Part shown: one piece after another, positions 48,568-59,603 of the stretch
Layout of the letters: every line of letters begins with the position of its first letter
Position numbering within the stretch: position 1 is the first letter of the stretch
DNA from: Hyphomonas sp. CY54-11-8
GTDB lineage: Bacteria > Pseudomonadota > Alphaproteobacteria > Caulobacterales > Hyphomonadaceae
Direction of reading: 5' to 3'
Length of the DNA: 64,000 nt
Assembly: GCF_000682735.1 (NCBI RefSeq)
Contig: NZ_AWFD01000037.1
Location: 124,001-188,000, forward strand
The notes under the pieces: model-generated
Seen by the model: only the letters and a program-made list of their open reading frames with translations
Told to the model about the DNA's origin: nothing
Database searches by the model: none
Program-made: the position numbers and the translations under genes

Positions 48568-49931
48568 TCCATGATCTCCGGCCCGCGCGGGTCAAGCGAT
48601 TTACTGACTTCCTGTTGCATGGCCCGCGTGAACGGGTAGCGCGACGCGGCAAGCGCTGCGAGCAGGTAGAGCGAGCCCGGCAACAGGCAGAAGACCAGCA
48701 ACAGGCCATGGATCGCTTCCGGCGAGTTATCCTTGTTCGGATGGAATCCGGCCCACTGACCGAGAATCAGGTAGCCGACGCCGAGGGCCAGGCTGCTGCC
48801 GACCTTGTAGGCGCTGGTGATGAGGGAATAATAGATGCCGGACCGGTTCTCCCCGGTCTGAGACACCTGCCATTCCACAACATCCGCCGTCATTGACCGC
48901 GCCAGCACCATGGGGGCGCTGAACGCCGCGCCATTGAAGAAGGCACCGATGAAAAGCGGCCAGAACCCGCCGACCTGCCCGGCGATATAGTAGATAAAGA
49001 AACTGGAACAGGACAAAAGCGCCGCAACCTTGAACGCAAAGCTCTTCTCGGTGCGCGCGGCCAGTTTCAGCCAGAATGGCAAGGCACAGACCGCCATGAT
49101 GAAGAAAAACATCAGGACCAGGCTGCTCATGCCGTCCGAAAGACCGAACACAAATTCCGCAACGAACAAATAGTTCGCCGAGGTCACGGCGATCGCCGTT
49201 CCGGACAACAGTTCCAGGAGCAGGATGTGCCCGAGGTATTTGTTACGCAGCGCGGCAATGAAGGGACGCAACCGGAACTTCTCGGCGTTCCCCTTGTCGC
49301 CGCGCACGGGCTCGTCGCGCACGAAGGCACACGACAGGAAAGCCGAGATCGGCAGCGCGATCAGCAGCACCCAGCCCATGACAGCCACCTGCCCCATCCG
49401 CCCGACACCAAAGCCGGCAAGCTCCAGCACCACCGGGATCGCCAGCAGGAACAGCATCGACAGAACGCTGACAATTTCGGCCCATTGGAAGAAGCGCGAT
49501 CGGTCATCATAGTCGACCGCGATCGCCGGCACCCAGGCCGAGCGGGCCGTCTGCAACAGGGTAAAGCCGATATAGAAGAGCACCATCCAGCCGACGAAAT
49601 AACCCGGCCCTGCCCCTACGCTGGGCATGTAGACGAAATAAGTGGCCAGTCCCAGGATCGGCACCGACAGCACGATCCAGTGGCGCACACGGCCCCACGG
49701 GCTGCGGTAGCGGTCAACCAGGTAGCCCATCACCGGATCGGTGAAGATGTCCCAGAACCTGAGCAGCATGAACAGGAGGCCAGTCAGCTCGAGGCCAAGG
49801 CCGACTTCCCGCGCATAGAGCGGCGCAAGGTAGACACCGACCGGCAAGCCGACTCCGGCAAGCGGGATACTCAGAGAGGAAAAAGCGAGAACCCTTGGCA
49901 GGGACAGGCGCTTGGCCGGAGCGTCAGTCAT
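48564..49931 (-). CDS. MFS transporter of the GPH (glycoside-pentoside-hexuronide symporter) type
   Basis: 455 residues with about twelve transmembrane helices. The first third (GLGLELTGLLFMLLRFWDIFTDPVMGYLVDRYRSPWGRVRHWIVL) carries the GPH motif FDAxxDPxxGxxxDR in variant form. Such carriers take up sugars or glycosides with sodium or protons. The absence of sugar-catabolic genes nearby leaves the substrate open. The gene is single, converges on DUF924 with a 4-bp overlap and diverges from an M20 peptidase gene 111 bp away. Confidence 0.8.
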   Translation of the reverse strand: MTDAPAKRLSLPRVLAFSSLSIPLAGVGLPVGVYLAPLYAREVGLGLELTGLLFMLLRFWDIFTDPVMGYLVDRYRSPWGRVRHWIVLSVPILGLATYFVYMPSVGAGPGYFVGWMVLFYIGFTLLQTARSAWVPAIAVDYDDRSRFFQWAEIVSVLSMLFLLAIPVVLELAGFGVGRMGQVAVMGWVLLIALPISAFLSCAFVRDEPVRGDKGNAEKFRLRPFIAALRNKYLGHILLLELLSGTAIAVTSANYLFVAEFVFGLSDGMSSLVLMFFFIMAVCALPFWLKLAARTEKSFAFKVAALLSCSSFFIYYIAGQVGGFWPLFIGAFFNGAAFSAPMVLARSMTADVVEWQVSQTGENRSGIYYSLITSAYKVGSSLALGVGYLILGQWAGFHPNKDNSPEAIHGLLLVFCLLPGSLYLLAALAASRYPFTRAMQQEVSKSLDPRGPEIMD

Positions 49932-50042
49932 GCGTCCATGATTGCCTCGAAAATCGTGACGGCCAAGTCATTTTTTTGCCACCCGACGGCTTGACGAACC
50001 CCGGGCGACCCGCGACCGTCCGCGCCGAACGGACTGGAGGGT

Positions 50043-51536
50043 ATGTCAGTGTTCAAGAAATTCCTGTTGGGGCTCGGCGCCCTAGTCGCGCTGCTGGTTG
50101 CCGTCGTGCTGTACCGCACCTTCACCTATGGCGGCGCCCCTGTGGGCGACCGGGTGGAGTTGCCGGACGTGCCGGCCATCTCGGCTGACACCGCGGCGGA
50201 ACACCTGTCAGAGGCGATCCAGTTCAAGACTATCACGCTGGCAGGCGGCGATCCGCGCCCCGGACAGGAAGGCCCCTGGCTGGCGCTGCACGACTGGCTG
50301 GAAGCAACCTATCCGGCCGCGCATGCGGCGATGACGAAGGAAATCGTGCCGGACACGCTGACCCTGCTCTACACCTGGCAGGGCTCCGACCCGTCGCTCC
50401 AGCCCCTGCTGCTGATGGCGCACCAGGACGTCGTGCCCGTGAACATCGGCACTGAGGGTGACTGGACCGGCGCGCCGTTCAAGGGCGACATCATCGACGG
50501 CTATATCTATGGCCGCGGCGCCCTCGACGACAAGAGCAACCTGATCGGTATCATGGAAGCGGTCGAAGCCCTCGCCGCCTCCGGCTTCCAGCCGAAGCGG
50601 ACCGTCATTCTCCAGTTCGGACATGACGAGGAAGTGCTGGGCTCCGGCGCGGAAAAAGCCATCGCCCTGCTGAAATCCCGTGGCATCGAACCGGTGATGG
50701 CCGTCGATGAAGGCTTTGCCATTCTTGATCCGTCGCCACTGACCGGCGCCAAGATGGGCATGATCGGCGTTTCCGAAAAAGGCTATGTCACGCTGCAGGT
50801 CACCTCGGTCGGCACCGGCGGCCACTCGTCCATGCCGCCGCGCGACTCTGCGAACGTGCAGCTCGGCAAGGCCATCGTCGCACTCGACGAGAACCAGATG
50901 CCGGCAGACTTCTCCAGGCCGCCGGTCTCCGACCTCCTGCTCGCCTCTTCCGGTGACATGCCGTTCATGCAGAAAATGGCGCTGGCAAACATGTGGCTGT
51001 TCGGCGGCATGGTGGAGAAATCCTTCGCCGCGACGCCTGCCGGCAATGCGATGATCCGGACCACGACCGCACCGACCATGCTGGGCGGATCAGCTAAGGA
51101 AAACGTGCTGCCGCAACGCTCGACCGCCGTGGTCAATTTCCGCGTCCACCCGAACGACACGGTCGCCGACGTGGTCGAGCATGTGAAGGACGTGACGAAA
51201 GATATCGAAGGCATCCAGGTCGGCGTGCCGGAAGAAGGTGGCGGCGAAGCCTCGCCCGTCTCGCCGACCGATGGCCGCCCCTATGCCGTGCTGGCCAGTG
51301 TGGCCGAAGCGGCCGGTGACGGCGCCCCGGTTGCCCCGGCCCTGGTGATCGGCGCAACGGATGGCCGCTACGCCACGGCGATCACGCCGCGCGTCTACCG
51401 TTTCTCGCCAGCCGTCATCACGCCGGTGGACCTGACCGGTTTCCATGGAACGAATGAACGCATGTCGGTTGAGAATATGGGCCGCATCTCCAACGGCTTC
51501 GCCCAGATCATCGTCGCCATGGACCAGGGCGACTGA
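50043..51536 (+). CDS. M20-family metallopeptidase, membrane anchored
   Basis: 497 residues. An N-terminal helix (about 7-24) should anchor it in the membrane. Zinc-binding and catalytic residues are visible: H127 and D129 (LLLMAHQDVVPV), D162 (GRGALDDKSNL), E196-E197 (FGHDEEVLGSG), and a late histidine in VDLTGFHGTNERM. The size and order resemble carboxypeptidase S / PM20D1 enzymes, which hydrolyse peptides or N-acyl amino acids. The peptidase dimerisation domain includes TSVGTGGHSSMPPRDSA. It ends at a strong hairpin shared with the convergent MpaB-like gene. Confidence 0.87.
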   Translation: MSVFKKFLLGLGALVALLVAVVLYRTFTYGGAPVGDRVELPDVPAISADTAAEHLSEAIQFKTITLAGGDPRPGQEGPWLALHDWLEATYPAAHAAMTKEIVPDTLTLLYTWQGSDPSLQPLLLMAHQDVVPVNIGTEGDWTGAPFKGDIIDGYIYGRGALDDKSNLIGIMEAVEALAASGFQPKRTVILQFGHDEEVLGSGAEKAIALLKSRGIEPVMAVDEGFAILDPSPLTGAKMGMIGVSEKGYVTLQVTSVGTGGHSSMPPRDSANVQLGKAIVALDENQMPADFSRPPVSDLLLASSGDMPFMQKMALANMWLFGGMVEKSFAATPAGNAMIRTTTAPTMLGGSAKENVLPQRSTAVVNFRVHPNDTVADVVEHVKDVTKDIEGIQVGVPEEGGGEASPVSPTDGRPYAVLASVAEAAGDGAPVAPALVIGATDGRYATAITPRVYRFSPAVITPVDLTGFHGTNERMSVENMGRISNGFAQIIVAMDQGD

Positions 51537-51558
51537 TTCTTCTCCGGTTACGGAACAA

Positions 51559-51595
51559 CAGCGGCCGGCCCTTCAATTGAAGAAGCCGGCCGCTG
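51559..51595. terminator. hairpin between convergent M20 and MpaB-like genes
   Basis: A perfect 11-bp GC-rich stem (51559-51569 with 51585-51595) enclosing a second palindrome CTTCAATTGAAG. There is no T-run on either side, so it is a stable 3'-end hairpin rather than a textbook intrinsic terminator. Confidence 0.5.
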
Positions 51596-51602
51596 CGCCC
51601 CC

Positions 51603-52931
51603 CTACTCCGCCGGGACAGCAGGTGCAGCCTGTCGATAGGCTGACGCGTCCGTCGTGAACTCGGCATGGCCGTAGCGTACGAGCAGACGGCGGAGTTTGG
51701 CGACGAGGTGACGATCCACGAGCCCGCGCAGACCCGGCACCTTCAGTGCCGTGCTGTAGATCGCCATTTTCGCCGCTATCATCGGGAACAGAACGCCGGC
51801 AACCGCATAGTCCAGCGGGCCGACGGGCACGCCGATATCGCGTGCCATCTGGCTGTTCCCACCCAGGAAGTGCTGCACCAGGACCAGCCGCGCGAGGCGG
51901 CGCTCCAGAGCGTTGTGGATCCGGTTTCCGAGAGATTTGTTCGGCGGCAGATAGGTCGACAGGGTCGCCCGCACCAGCGCCCCGCAGGTCTCGTCATCGA
52001 ACCCGGCGAGGATCGATCCGCTGCGCGCATTCATGATGTCGATGATGCCCTGCGGCGTATCCATCAACAGGTCTTCCGGCAGGCCCAGCAGGAAACAGCG
52101 GTAGCGGCTGAACTCTACGCGGGCGCGCTCCTCTGCCGTGAACTCTGTCCGGCCTTCTTCCACCATCTTGAAGGCCAGCAGGAACACATCGATCAGGCCA
52201 GCCGGCATCTGGTCCACCTGCGGGATCGGAATACCGTAGACGGATGGGTCCCAGCCCTTCACCCGGCGCAACACGTTGAACCGCACCATGGAATGCATCA
52301 GGCGCACCATGGCGGCGGCCTTGAAACCTTCCCCACGCGGCTCGAGCGCACCCGGCAGTGTCGTGATGGTGAAGAAGGTCGCCGTCTCGTTCACACGGCG
52401 CGATGCCGTCGAGTGGCTGAGCGTACCGGTCAGCGCCATGGGAAGCGCGGTATACTTGTTGAGGAAGGTCGCGAGAAATGCGCCGCGGATCATCCAGGGC
52501 GAGGTCTCGGCCATGGGCAGCCGGTTCAGCCGCGCGCCTTCGCGCACAAGGTCCATATTCAGCCACTCGGGCTTCACTTCCATTTCAGCGATCAGCGCGG
52601 CCAGCTCCGCCGGCGCGTCCGGCACCGCGTCGATGCCTTCGTCACAGGCCGTGGTCAGCATGTCGACCAGCCGCTTGAAACCGTATTGCGGCATCAGGGC
52701 CGCATAGGCGTCCGCCGTGATGTCGCCCAGCATCGTATAGGCCTTCACCCGCTCCACCATGTCAGCCGGCGGCGGCGGGAATTTCTTCGCATAGTCCCGC
52801 ATGGAACTGACGGAGAGATCCTCGGTGTAACGCTCCGGCACCATCGAAAAGTCGATGTCTCCATACATCACCGGCAAGGCCGTTTTTTGAAGCGCAATGC
52901 GCTTGTGCACATCTTCGAGCGATGCGGTCAT
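51603..52931 (-). CDS. MpaB-like (DUF2236) oxygenase/latex-clearing-type protein
   Basis: About 442 residues from ATG 52931, six bases after GGAG; ATGs at 52934 and 52988 are alternatives, and the last has no ribosome binding site. The helical DUF2236 domain shows RGAFLATFLNKYTALPMALTGT, FKAAAMVRLMHSMVRFNVLRRV (with the conserved heme-side histidine), and GYAD-region equivalents further on. Relatives include the b-type heme rubber oxygenase Lcp. Substrate unknown. It diverges from a TetR gene across an inverted repeat, so that regulator probably controls it. Confidence 0.75.
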   Translation of the reverse strand: MTASLEDVHKRIALQKTALPVMYGDIDFSMVPERYTEDLSVSSMRDYAKKFPPPPADMVERVKAYTMLGDITADAYAALMPQYGFKRLVDMLTTACDEGIDAVPDAPAELAALIAEMEVKPEWLNMDLVREGARLNRLPMAETSPWMIRGAFLATFLNKYTALPMALTGTLSHSTASRRVNETATFFTITTLPGALEPRGEGFKAAAMVRLMHSMVRFNVLRRVKGWDPSVYGIPIPQVDQMPAGLIDVFLLAFKMVEEGRTEFTAEERARVEFSRYRCFLLGLPEDLLMDTPQGIIDIMNARSGSILAGFDDETCGALVRATLSTYLPPNKSLGNRIHNALERRLARLVLVQHFLGGNSQMARDIGVPVGPLDYAVAGVLFPMIAAKMAIYSTALKVPGLRGLVDRHLVAKLRRLLVRYGHAEFTTDASAYRQAAPAVPAE

Positions 52932-53000
52932 CATGTACTCCGGTTGCGTTTCAGACGCTGCTTCGCCAATAATGTAAGAAATCCTCATATTTTCTATTCG

Positions 53001-53027
53001 CTTTCTGAAAACGCGAGTCTCAGAAAG
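53001..53027. promoter_or_regulatory. inverted repeat between divergent MpaB-like and TetR genes
   Basis: CTTTCTGA at 53001-53008 and TCAGAAAG at 53020-53027, a perfect 8-bp dyad with an 11-bp spacer. It is centred between the two divergent starts, a good candidate operator for the adjacent TetR protein. Confidence 0.5.
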
Positions 53028-53043
53028 TGCGGGCCCGATCTAA

Positions 53044-53670
53044 ATGGTTGATATAAATAGAAGAAATCCAAAACAGGCGCGCGCCAAAGCCACGGTCGAC
53101 GCAATTCTGGAAGCCGCCTTTCAGGTTTTGGATTCGGACGGATACGCCAAATTCACGACCAGTCGCATCGCCAAGCGGGCGGGCGTTTCCATCGGCACGC
53201 TCTACCAGTATTTCGATGACCGCGACGCAATCCTGGTGGAACTCAGCCGGCGTTACAGCGACGCCCTGCGGGAAAAGATCACGCAATTGCTGCTCGACGA
53301 GCCGAACATGAGCTCGGTGCGCCTGATCATCCGCGCCGCCATGCAGGGTGTTCAGGGCACGCCTGAAACGCAGCTCATCTTGTCCAACACCGTCTTCCAG
53401 TCCCAGGGCGGCAAGGAAGTCAGCCGCCAGCATTTCACCTTCATGGACTCCCTCGGCCAGCGGGAGGAATTCGGCTTCGGCCTCGGCAAAGAGGCGTCCT
53501 TCATCCTGACGCACACCGTGATCTACCTGCTGCGCGCAACGATCGCTGAGCCTGAACTGGAACTCGATCCGCAGACTCTGGAAGACGAACTCGTCCACCT
53601 GATGGAAAGCTATATCGCAAACCTGGCGGCACGCGCGGGTTATGTGGACGGTCAGCCTCCGTTGAAGTGA
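53044..53670 (+). CDS. TetR-family regulator divergent from the MpaB-like gene
   Basis: 208 residues. The N-terminal DNA-binding domain (about 10-60) reads [57 protein letters not shown]. The C-terminal domain is of the TetR_C type found beside lipid and hydrocarbon genes. It likely represses itself and the divergent oxygenase through the dyad at 53001-53027. Its last 19 bases overlap the end of the convergent uvrC gene, leaving no room for a separate terminator. Confidence 0.87.
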   Translation: MVDINRRNPKQARAKATVDAILEAAFQVLDSDGYAKFTTSRIAKRAGVSIGTLYQYFDDRDAILVELSRRYSDALREKITQLLLDEPNMSSVRLIIRAAMQGVQGTPETQLILSNTVFQSQGGKEVSRQHFTFMDSLGQREEFGFGLGKEASFILTHTVIYLLRATIAEPELELDPQTLEDELVHLMESYIANLAARAGYVDGQPPLK

Positions 53671-55526
53671 CCGTGGATGCGCTCTGCCAGCGCCTCGTTC
53701 ACGCCGTCCACTTCCATCAGGTCCGCCACCTTCGCGCGGGACACGCCCTTCGCCGAGCCGAAATGGTGCAGCAGCGCCTTCTTGCGCGCAGGGCCGATGC
53801 CTTCGATCTCGTCCAGCGGAGACTTGCCGATCGCGGCCGAGCGTTTCTGCCGGTGCGCGCCGATCGCCCAGCGGTGCGCCTCGTCGCGCAGGCGCTGCAG
53901 GTAATAAAGCACCGGCGCATTCTCCGGCAGCTTGAACGGCGCCCTGCCCGGACGGAAGAACTGCTCCCGCCCGGCATTCCGGTCGACGCCCTTCGCAATG
54001 GAGACCAGCGTCACATCATCCGGCGTCAGATCAATTTCCTTCAGCGCCTCAATCACGGCGTTCAGCTGGCCGAGGCCGCCATCGATCAGAACAAGGTCCG
54101 GCCAGTTGGACGGGTCACCCTCCTCCCGCTCCTTCTTGGCGCGATTGAACCGGCGGCGCATCACCTCGCGCATCATGCCATAATCGTCGCCCGGCTCGAG
54201 GCTCGTATCCTTGATATTGAACTTGCGGTAGGCGTTCTTCATGAAGCCCTCCGGCCCCGCGACCACCATGCCGCCCACGGCATTCGTGCCCTGAATGTGG
54301 GAGTTGTCGTAGATCTCGATCCGCTCCGGCGGCTTCTCCAGCTCGAACACTTTCGCCACTTCGGAGAGGAGCCGCGCCTGGCTGGCCGTTTCCGACAATT
54401 TGCGCGTCACGGCCTCGCTGGCATTGCGGGCGGCCTGAGTGACGAGATCCTTCTTGCTGCCGCGCTCCGGCTTGCGGATCTCGACCTTGCGGTTGGCCTT
54501 GAAGCTCAGCGCCTCGGCGATCAGGTCCGCCTGTTCCGGCATGTCGGAAACCAGGATCAGCCGCGGCGGCGGACGCTTGTCATAGAACTGCACCAGGAAG
54601 GCCGAGAGCACTTCCTCCGCTGTCTGATCACGCTCATGGCGCGGATAGTGCGCACTCGCGCCCCAGTTCTGCCCGGCGCGGATGAAGAAGACCTGCACGC
54701 AGGACACCCCGCCCTCCATCGAGATGGCGAAGATGTCGGCTTCCTCGATGTCGTCCGGATTCACGTCCTGGCTGCCGCGCACATGAGCGATGGCGCGGAT
54801 GCGGTCGCGCAGGGCGGCAGCGCGCTCGAAATCCATCGCCTCGGCGGCCTCTTCCATTTCCCTGGCGAGCCGTTTCTGCAGGTCTGCCCCCTTCCCGCGC
54901 AGGAAGTCGGCCGCCTCATCGGCCAGCTCCTGATAGTCGCGAATGGAGATCAGGCCCACGCAGGGCGCCGCGCAGCGCTTGATCTGATGCAGCATGCAAG
55001 GCCGCGTGCGGGCATTGTAGACACTGTCCTCGCAGGTGCGCAGCAGGAAGGCCTTCTGCAGCGTGTCCAGCGTGCGCATCACCGCGCCGGCGCTGGCGAA
55101 GGGGCCGAAATAATCCCCCTGGTCCTGTTTCGATCCGCGATACTTCTTGATCTGCGGCGCCTCATGATCCCGGCGGATCAGGATGTAGGGGAAGGATTTG
55201 TCGTCCCGCAGCAGCACGTTGAAGCGCGGCTTCAGGCTCTTGATCAGGCTTGCCTCCAGCAGCAGCGCCTCGGTCTCGCTTTCGGTGACGACGAATTCCA
55301 TCCGCTTGGTCAGCGCGATCATCCGGGCGATCCGCTGGGTATGGCCGCCAAGGCGGGCATAGTTCGAGACCCGCGCCTTCAGGTTCCGCGCCTTGCCGAC
55401 ATACAGCACTTCGTCGGCGTCCCCGTACATGCGGTAGACGCCGGGCTTCGCCGGCAGGCGGGTCAGATTGTCCTTGATGACGTCAACACCCCGCAAGGGG
55501 GCTGCGCCCGGCGATTCAGTCTCCAT
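53652..55526 (-). CDS. uvrC: excinuclease ABC subunit C
   Basis: 624 residues from ATG 55526; a TTG at 55535 is an unlikely alternative. Domains in order: GIY-YIG nuclease ([31 protein letters not shown]), cysteine-rich region ([27 protein letters not shown]), UVR motif (about 205-240), RNase H-like nuclease with [20 protein letters not shown], and C-terminal helix-hairpin-helix. It makes the two incisions around UvrB-bound DNA lesions. Overlaps the convergent TetR gene by 19 bp. Confidence 0.97.
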   Translation of the reverse strand: METESPGAAPLRGVDVIKDNLTRLPAKPGVYRMYGDADEVLYVGKARNLKARVSNYARLGGHTQRIARMIALTKRMEFVVTESETEALLLEASLIKSLKPRFNVLLRDDKSFPYILIRRDHEAPQIKKYRGSKQDQGDYFGPFASAGAVMRTLDTLQKAFLLRTCEDSVYNARTRPCMLHQIKRCAAPCVGLISIRDYQELADEAADFLRGKGADLQKRLAREMEEAAEAMDFERAAALRDRIRAIAHVRGSQDVNPDDIEEADIFAISMEGGVSCVQVFFIRAGQNWGASAHYPRHERDQTAEEVLSAFLVQFYDKRPPPRLILVSDMPEQADLIAEALSFKANRKVEIRKPERGSKKDLVTQAARNASEAVTRKLSETASQARLLSEVAKVFELEKPPERIEIYDNSHIQGTNAVGGMVVAGPEGFMKNAYRKFNIKDTSLEPGDDYGMMREVMRRRFNRAKKEREEGDPSNWPDLVLIDGGLGQLNAVIEALKEIDLTPDDVTLVSIAKGVDRNAGREQFFRPGRAPFKLPENAPVLYYLQRLRDEAHRWAIGAHRQKRSAAIGKSPLDEIEGIGPARKKALLHHFGSAKGVSRAKVADLMEVDGVNEALAERIHGHFNGG

Positions 55527-55565
55527 GAACCGCAAAATAGGCGAGCTGGCGCCGTTATGCGAGCT

Positions 55566-55895
55566 TTAGAGGATGCGGCGGATGAAGTCTTCGTTCACGA
55601 AGTTGCGCGGATCGAACGGACTGTCGATCAGCATGCCTGCCAGAAAGCTGAACACCACGACCAGTGTGAACGAGCCGGCAAAGCTGCGGCTGGTGCCGGG
55701 ATCTGCCGCCCGGGTCGCCGATTTCGAAATGACCAGACAGAACAATATCAGGATGAAGCCGCAAAGCCCCATCAGGCGTTCCATGTCGGAAAGCCGCTCA
55801 AACCAGATCTGTGCGTCTCTGGCTGCTTCGTCGATCAGTCTGCCGAGGTCGCGTTCGATCTTCTCGTACGCGTTCGGTATGTTCGCCATTCTCAT
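55566..55895 (-). CDS. small membrane protein of unknown function
   Basis: 109 residues from ATG 55895, with GGAGAGG five bases upstream. The N-terminal half is a charged amphipathic helix (NAYEKIERDLGRLIDEAARDAQIWFERLSDMERLM). Two transmembrane helices follow at about 43-58 and 74-90, then a short polar tail (SPFDPRNFVNEDFIRRIL). I do not recognise the family. It lies 39 bp upstream of uvrC on the same strand and may share its transcript, though no role in repair is implied. Confidence 0.6.
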   Translation of the reverse strand: MRMANIPNAYEKIERDLGRLIDEAARDAQIWFERLSDMERLMGLCGFILILFCLVISKSATRAADPGTSRSFAGSFTLVVVFSFLAGMLIDSPFDPRNFVNEDFIRRIL

Positions 55896-56022
55896 GACAC
55901 CTCTCCTCCCCTGCCACAGGAAAAGAAAGCTCCCTCAACCGCCGGGCAGGATCGCATATAATCTTTAAATATCGTGCGCCGCGTGACGTGAAATCGCGCC
56001 AGCCCGCGCCATGCTTTGTTAA

Positions 56023-57357
<1,335 letters not shown>

Positions 57358-57446
57358 ATTTTCCCTATAGGTTGCCTGCGACCATTCGATTGGCTGCAAC
57401 AGCAGCAAATCCCCATATGATTGGGGTAACCAGAAGGAGAGATTTC

Positions 57447-57911
57447 ATGCCGATCGACATCGGACTGACGGAAGACCAACGGGCCCAATCCGTGGAGGCA
57501 CTGAAGAAGCTGCTGGGCGAGACCTATGCGCTCTATGCCAAGACCCATGGCTACCACTGGAACGTGACCGGCCCGCGCTTCAACGAGCTGCACGCCATGT
57601 TCATGACCCAGTACACAGAGCTCTGGGCCGCCCTCGACGAGATCGCCGAACGCATCCGCGCGCTCGATCATTTCGCCCCGGGCTCCCCCGGTGAGATGAC
57701 GGACCTCGCCACGATCAAGCCGGACAACGGCATCCCGGATGCCAGCGACATGGTCGCCAACCTCGCCAAGGGGCATGAGGCCGTCAGCCGTGCCGCCAAG
57801 CACGGGATCGAGGTGGCCGAGAAAGTGGGCGACGCTGTCACGGTCGATCTGATGACCCAGCGGGCCACGATCGCCGAGAAAACCGCCTGGATGCTGCGCG
57901 CCAGCATCTGA
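57447..57911 (+). CDS. dps: Dps-family ferritin-like DNA-protection protein
   Basis: 154 residues from ATG 57447, with AAGGAG eight bases upstream. The Dps ferroxidase motif is visible: THGYHWNVTGPRFNELHAMF with H37 and H49, then ALDEIAERIRAL with D64 and E68. The twelve-subunit shell oxidises Fe(II) with peroxide and stores iron. There is no lysine-rich N-terminal DNA-binding tail, so DNA binding is uncertain. Monocistronic; no clear OxyR or Fur site was recognised upstream. Confidence 0.93.
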   Translation: MPIDIGLTEDQRAQSVEALKKLLGETYALYAKTHGYHWNVTGPRFNELHAMFMTQYTELWAALDEIAERIRALDHFAPGSPGEMTDLATIKPDNGIPDASDMVANLAKGHEAVSRAAKHGIEVAEKVGDAVTVDLMTQRATIAEKTAWMLRASI

Positions 57912-58004
57912 GGCATCCGGCCAGCAAAACAAACCGCTTGCGCGGCGGCCAAAACCTCATAACCGTTTCGCTCTTCTGACGGACTGAGACGGGAGATCTG
58001 GCGG

Positions 58005-59477
58005 ATGGTCGCTGCGCTTGCAGTTTATATTGTCCTTCAGTTTGCCATCGCCATCTGGGCAAGCCGGTTCGTCAATTCCGAAGCCGATTACTTTGTCGCC
58101 GGGCGCCGGTTCGGTGTGCTGATGGTCGGCGTGTCCGTGTTCGCCACCTGGTTCGGGGCGGAGACGGTGATGGGCGCCTCCGGCGCCGTCGCGGAGGAAG
58201 GCCTTGCGGGCGGGCGGGCAGACCCGTTTGGCTACACGCTCTGCCTGATCGGCATGGCCCTCTTCCTAGCCTACAAGCTGCGCGATTCCGGCGTCATGAC
58301 GTTTCCGGACTACATGCAGCTGCGTTTCGGTGCACGGGCGGAGGTCACCGCCGCTGTGCTGACCATCCCCACATCGATTATCTGGGCCTCGGCCCAGCTC
58401 CTCGCCATGGGACAGATCCTGTCGGAGACGGCAGGGATAGATCTCGGCTTTGCGCTGTTTGCAGGCGCCGTGATCATCATCGCCTATACGACGATTGGCG
58501 GCCTGCTCGGCGATGCGATGACCGACATGGTACAAGGTAGCGTGATGATGGGCGGCCTCGTCATCCTGCTGATCACGGTACTGGCGACCGGTGACTTCTC
58601 CTTCTCTCATATCGGGTCGGAACAGATGCAATGGCGTCTCACCGAAGAGGACGGCACGAAGGAAAGCTGGCTCTCCATGATCGACGCCTGGATGATCCCC
58701 ATTGTCGGCTCGCTCGTGGCGCAGGAGGCAATCTCCCGCTTCCTCGGTGCAAAGTCCGCCAGCATCGCCCGTATGGGCTGCTACCTCGCCTCCGGGCTCT
58801 ACCTGGTGCTCGGCGCCATCCCGCTGATCATCGGCCTGCTCGGCCATGCGGCAGGGTTCGAGGCCGAGAGCACCGACAGCTACCTGCCGGAACTCGCGCG
58901 GCAATACCTCTCCCCGCTTATGTACACCGTGCTGATGGGCGCGCTCGTTTCGGCCATCCTGTCGACCGTGGACACGACGCTGCTGGCCGTCTCCGCCATT
59001 GCCAGCCGGAACCTGATCGAGCGGGTGGCGCGCAACCTGCCGGAGCCTCGCAAACTCCTCTTCGGCCGCTCGCTGACCCTGCTGGCGGGTCTCTTCGCCT
59101 ATGCCATCGCGGCCTCGGGCGAGACGATCAAGGGCCTTGTCGAGATTGCCTCCTCCTTTGGCTCGGCGGGCATAGCCGTCGCGCTGCTGATCGGACTGCA
59201 TTCCAAATTTGGACGCGAAATGGCGGCCCTCGGGGCCATGGTGGCCGGGGCGCTCGCCAGCTTCTTCGGTGAGGGTATGCCGGCCTGGTTCGTCAGCCTG
59301 TTCGACGAGGCAACAGCGCAGTCCATGCCCGGCTGGACGCAGGGCTATGAGGGTTCATACCTGTTTGCCGTACTCGCTGCGTTGGCGGTCTATCTGGTAA
59401 TTGGCCAGTTGGAATCCCGCGGCCTGATTGGGGATCGAAAAAAAAGCCCGGCTGCGATTGACGCGCCGGGCTTGTGA
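58005..59477 (+). CDS. sodium:solute symporter family transporter
   Basis: 490 residues with about thirteen transmembrane helices and the SSS-family pattern: SEADYFVAGRRFGVLMVGVSVFATWFGAETVMGASG near the start and ILSTVDTTLLAVSAIASRNLIER in helix 8-9. Members import proline, pantothenate, sugars or carboxylates with sodium; the substrate here cannot be read from sequence. The last bases of the gene overlap, on the opposite strand, the terminator of a candidate small RNA (59438-59473), so antisense pairing with its 3' end is possible. Confidence 0.87.
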   Translation: MVAALAVYIVLQFAIAIWASRFVNSEADYFVAGRRFGVLMVGVSVFATWFGAETVMGASGAVAEEGLAGGRADPFGYTLCLIGMALFLAYKLRDSGVMTFPDYMQLRFGARAEVTAAVLTIPTSIIWASAQLLAMGQILSETAGIDLGFALFAGAVIIIAYTTIGGLLGDAMTDMVQGSVMMGGLVILLITVLATGDFSFSHIGSEQMQWRLTEEDGTKESWLSMIDAWMIPIVGSLVAQEAISRFLGAKSASIARMGCYLASGLYLVLGAIPLIIGLLGHAAGFEAESTDSYLPELARQYLSPLMYTVLMGALVSAILSTVDTTLLAVSAIASRNLIERVARNLPEPRKLLFGRSLTLLAGLFAYAIAASGETIKGLVEIASSFGSAGIAVALLIGLHSKFGREMAALGAMVAGALASFFGEGMPAWFVSLFDEATAQSMPGWTQGYEGSYLFAVLAALAVYLVIGQLESRGLIGDRKKSPAAIDAPGL

Positions 59478-59549
59478 GTATCGGGTCCCGAAGGGGGAGG
59501 AAACGCCCAATCGGAGGAATGATTGGGTAATGCCCGGGACCCTTGGCAT
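59438..59549 (-). ncRNA. candidate small RNA with CCUCC-bearing loops and intrinsic terminator
   Basis: Read on the minus strand. A promoter-like TTGTGC (59578-59583), 16-bp spacer and TATCTA (59556-59561) predict a start near 59549. The RNA of about 110 nt would fold into an outer 8-bp stem (59535-59542 with 59483-59490), an inner 7-bp hairpin (59521-59527 with 59506-59512) whose loop contains UUCCUCC, an unpaired strand UUUCCUCCCCC (about 59493-59503), and a 9-bp terminator stem (59465-59473 with 59444-59452) followed by eight U. The exposed CCUCC sequences are complementary to Shine-Dalgarno GGAGG, as in several alphaproteobacterial regulatory RNAs. The family is not identified. Confidence 0.6.
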
Positions 59550-59555
59550 GACGCC

Positions 59556-59583
59556 TAGATAGTCCCTTTTCGCACTTGCACAA
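59556..59583 (-). promoter_or_regulatory. promoter of the candidate small RNA
   Basis: TTGTGC (59578-59583) and TATCTA (59556-59561) on the minus strand, 16 bp apart. Two palindromes lie just upstream at 59604-59636. Confidence 0.5.
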
Positions 59584-59603
59584 CCACCACTGCGTCAGAT
59601 CAC

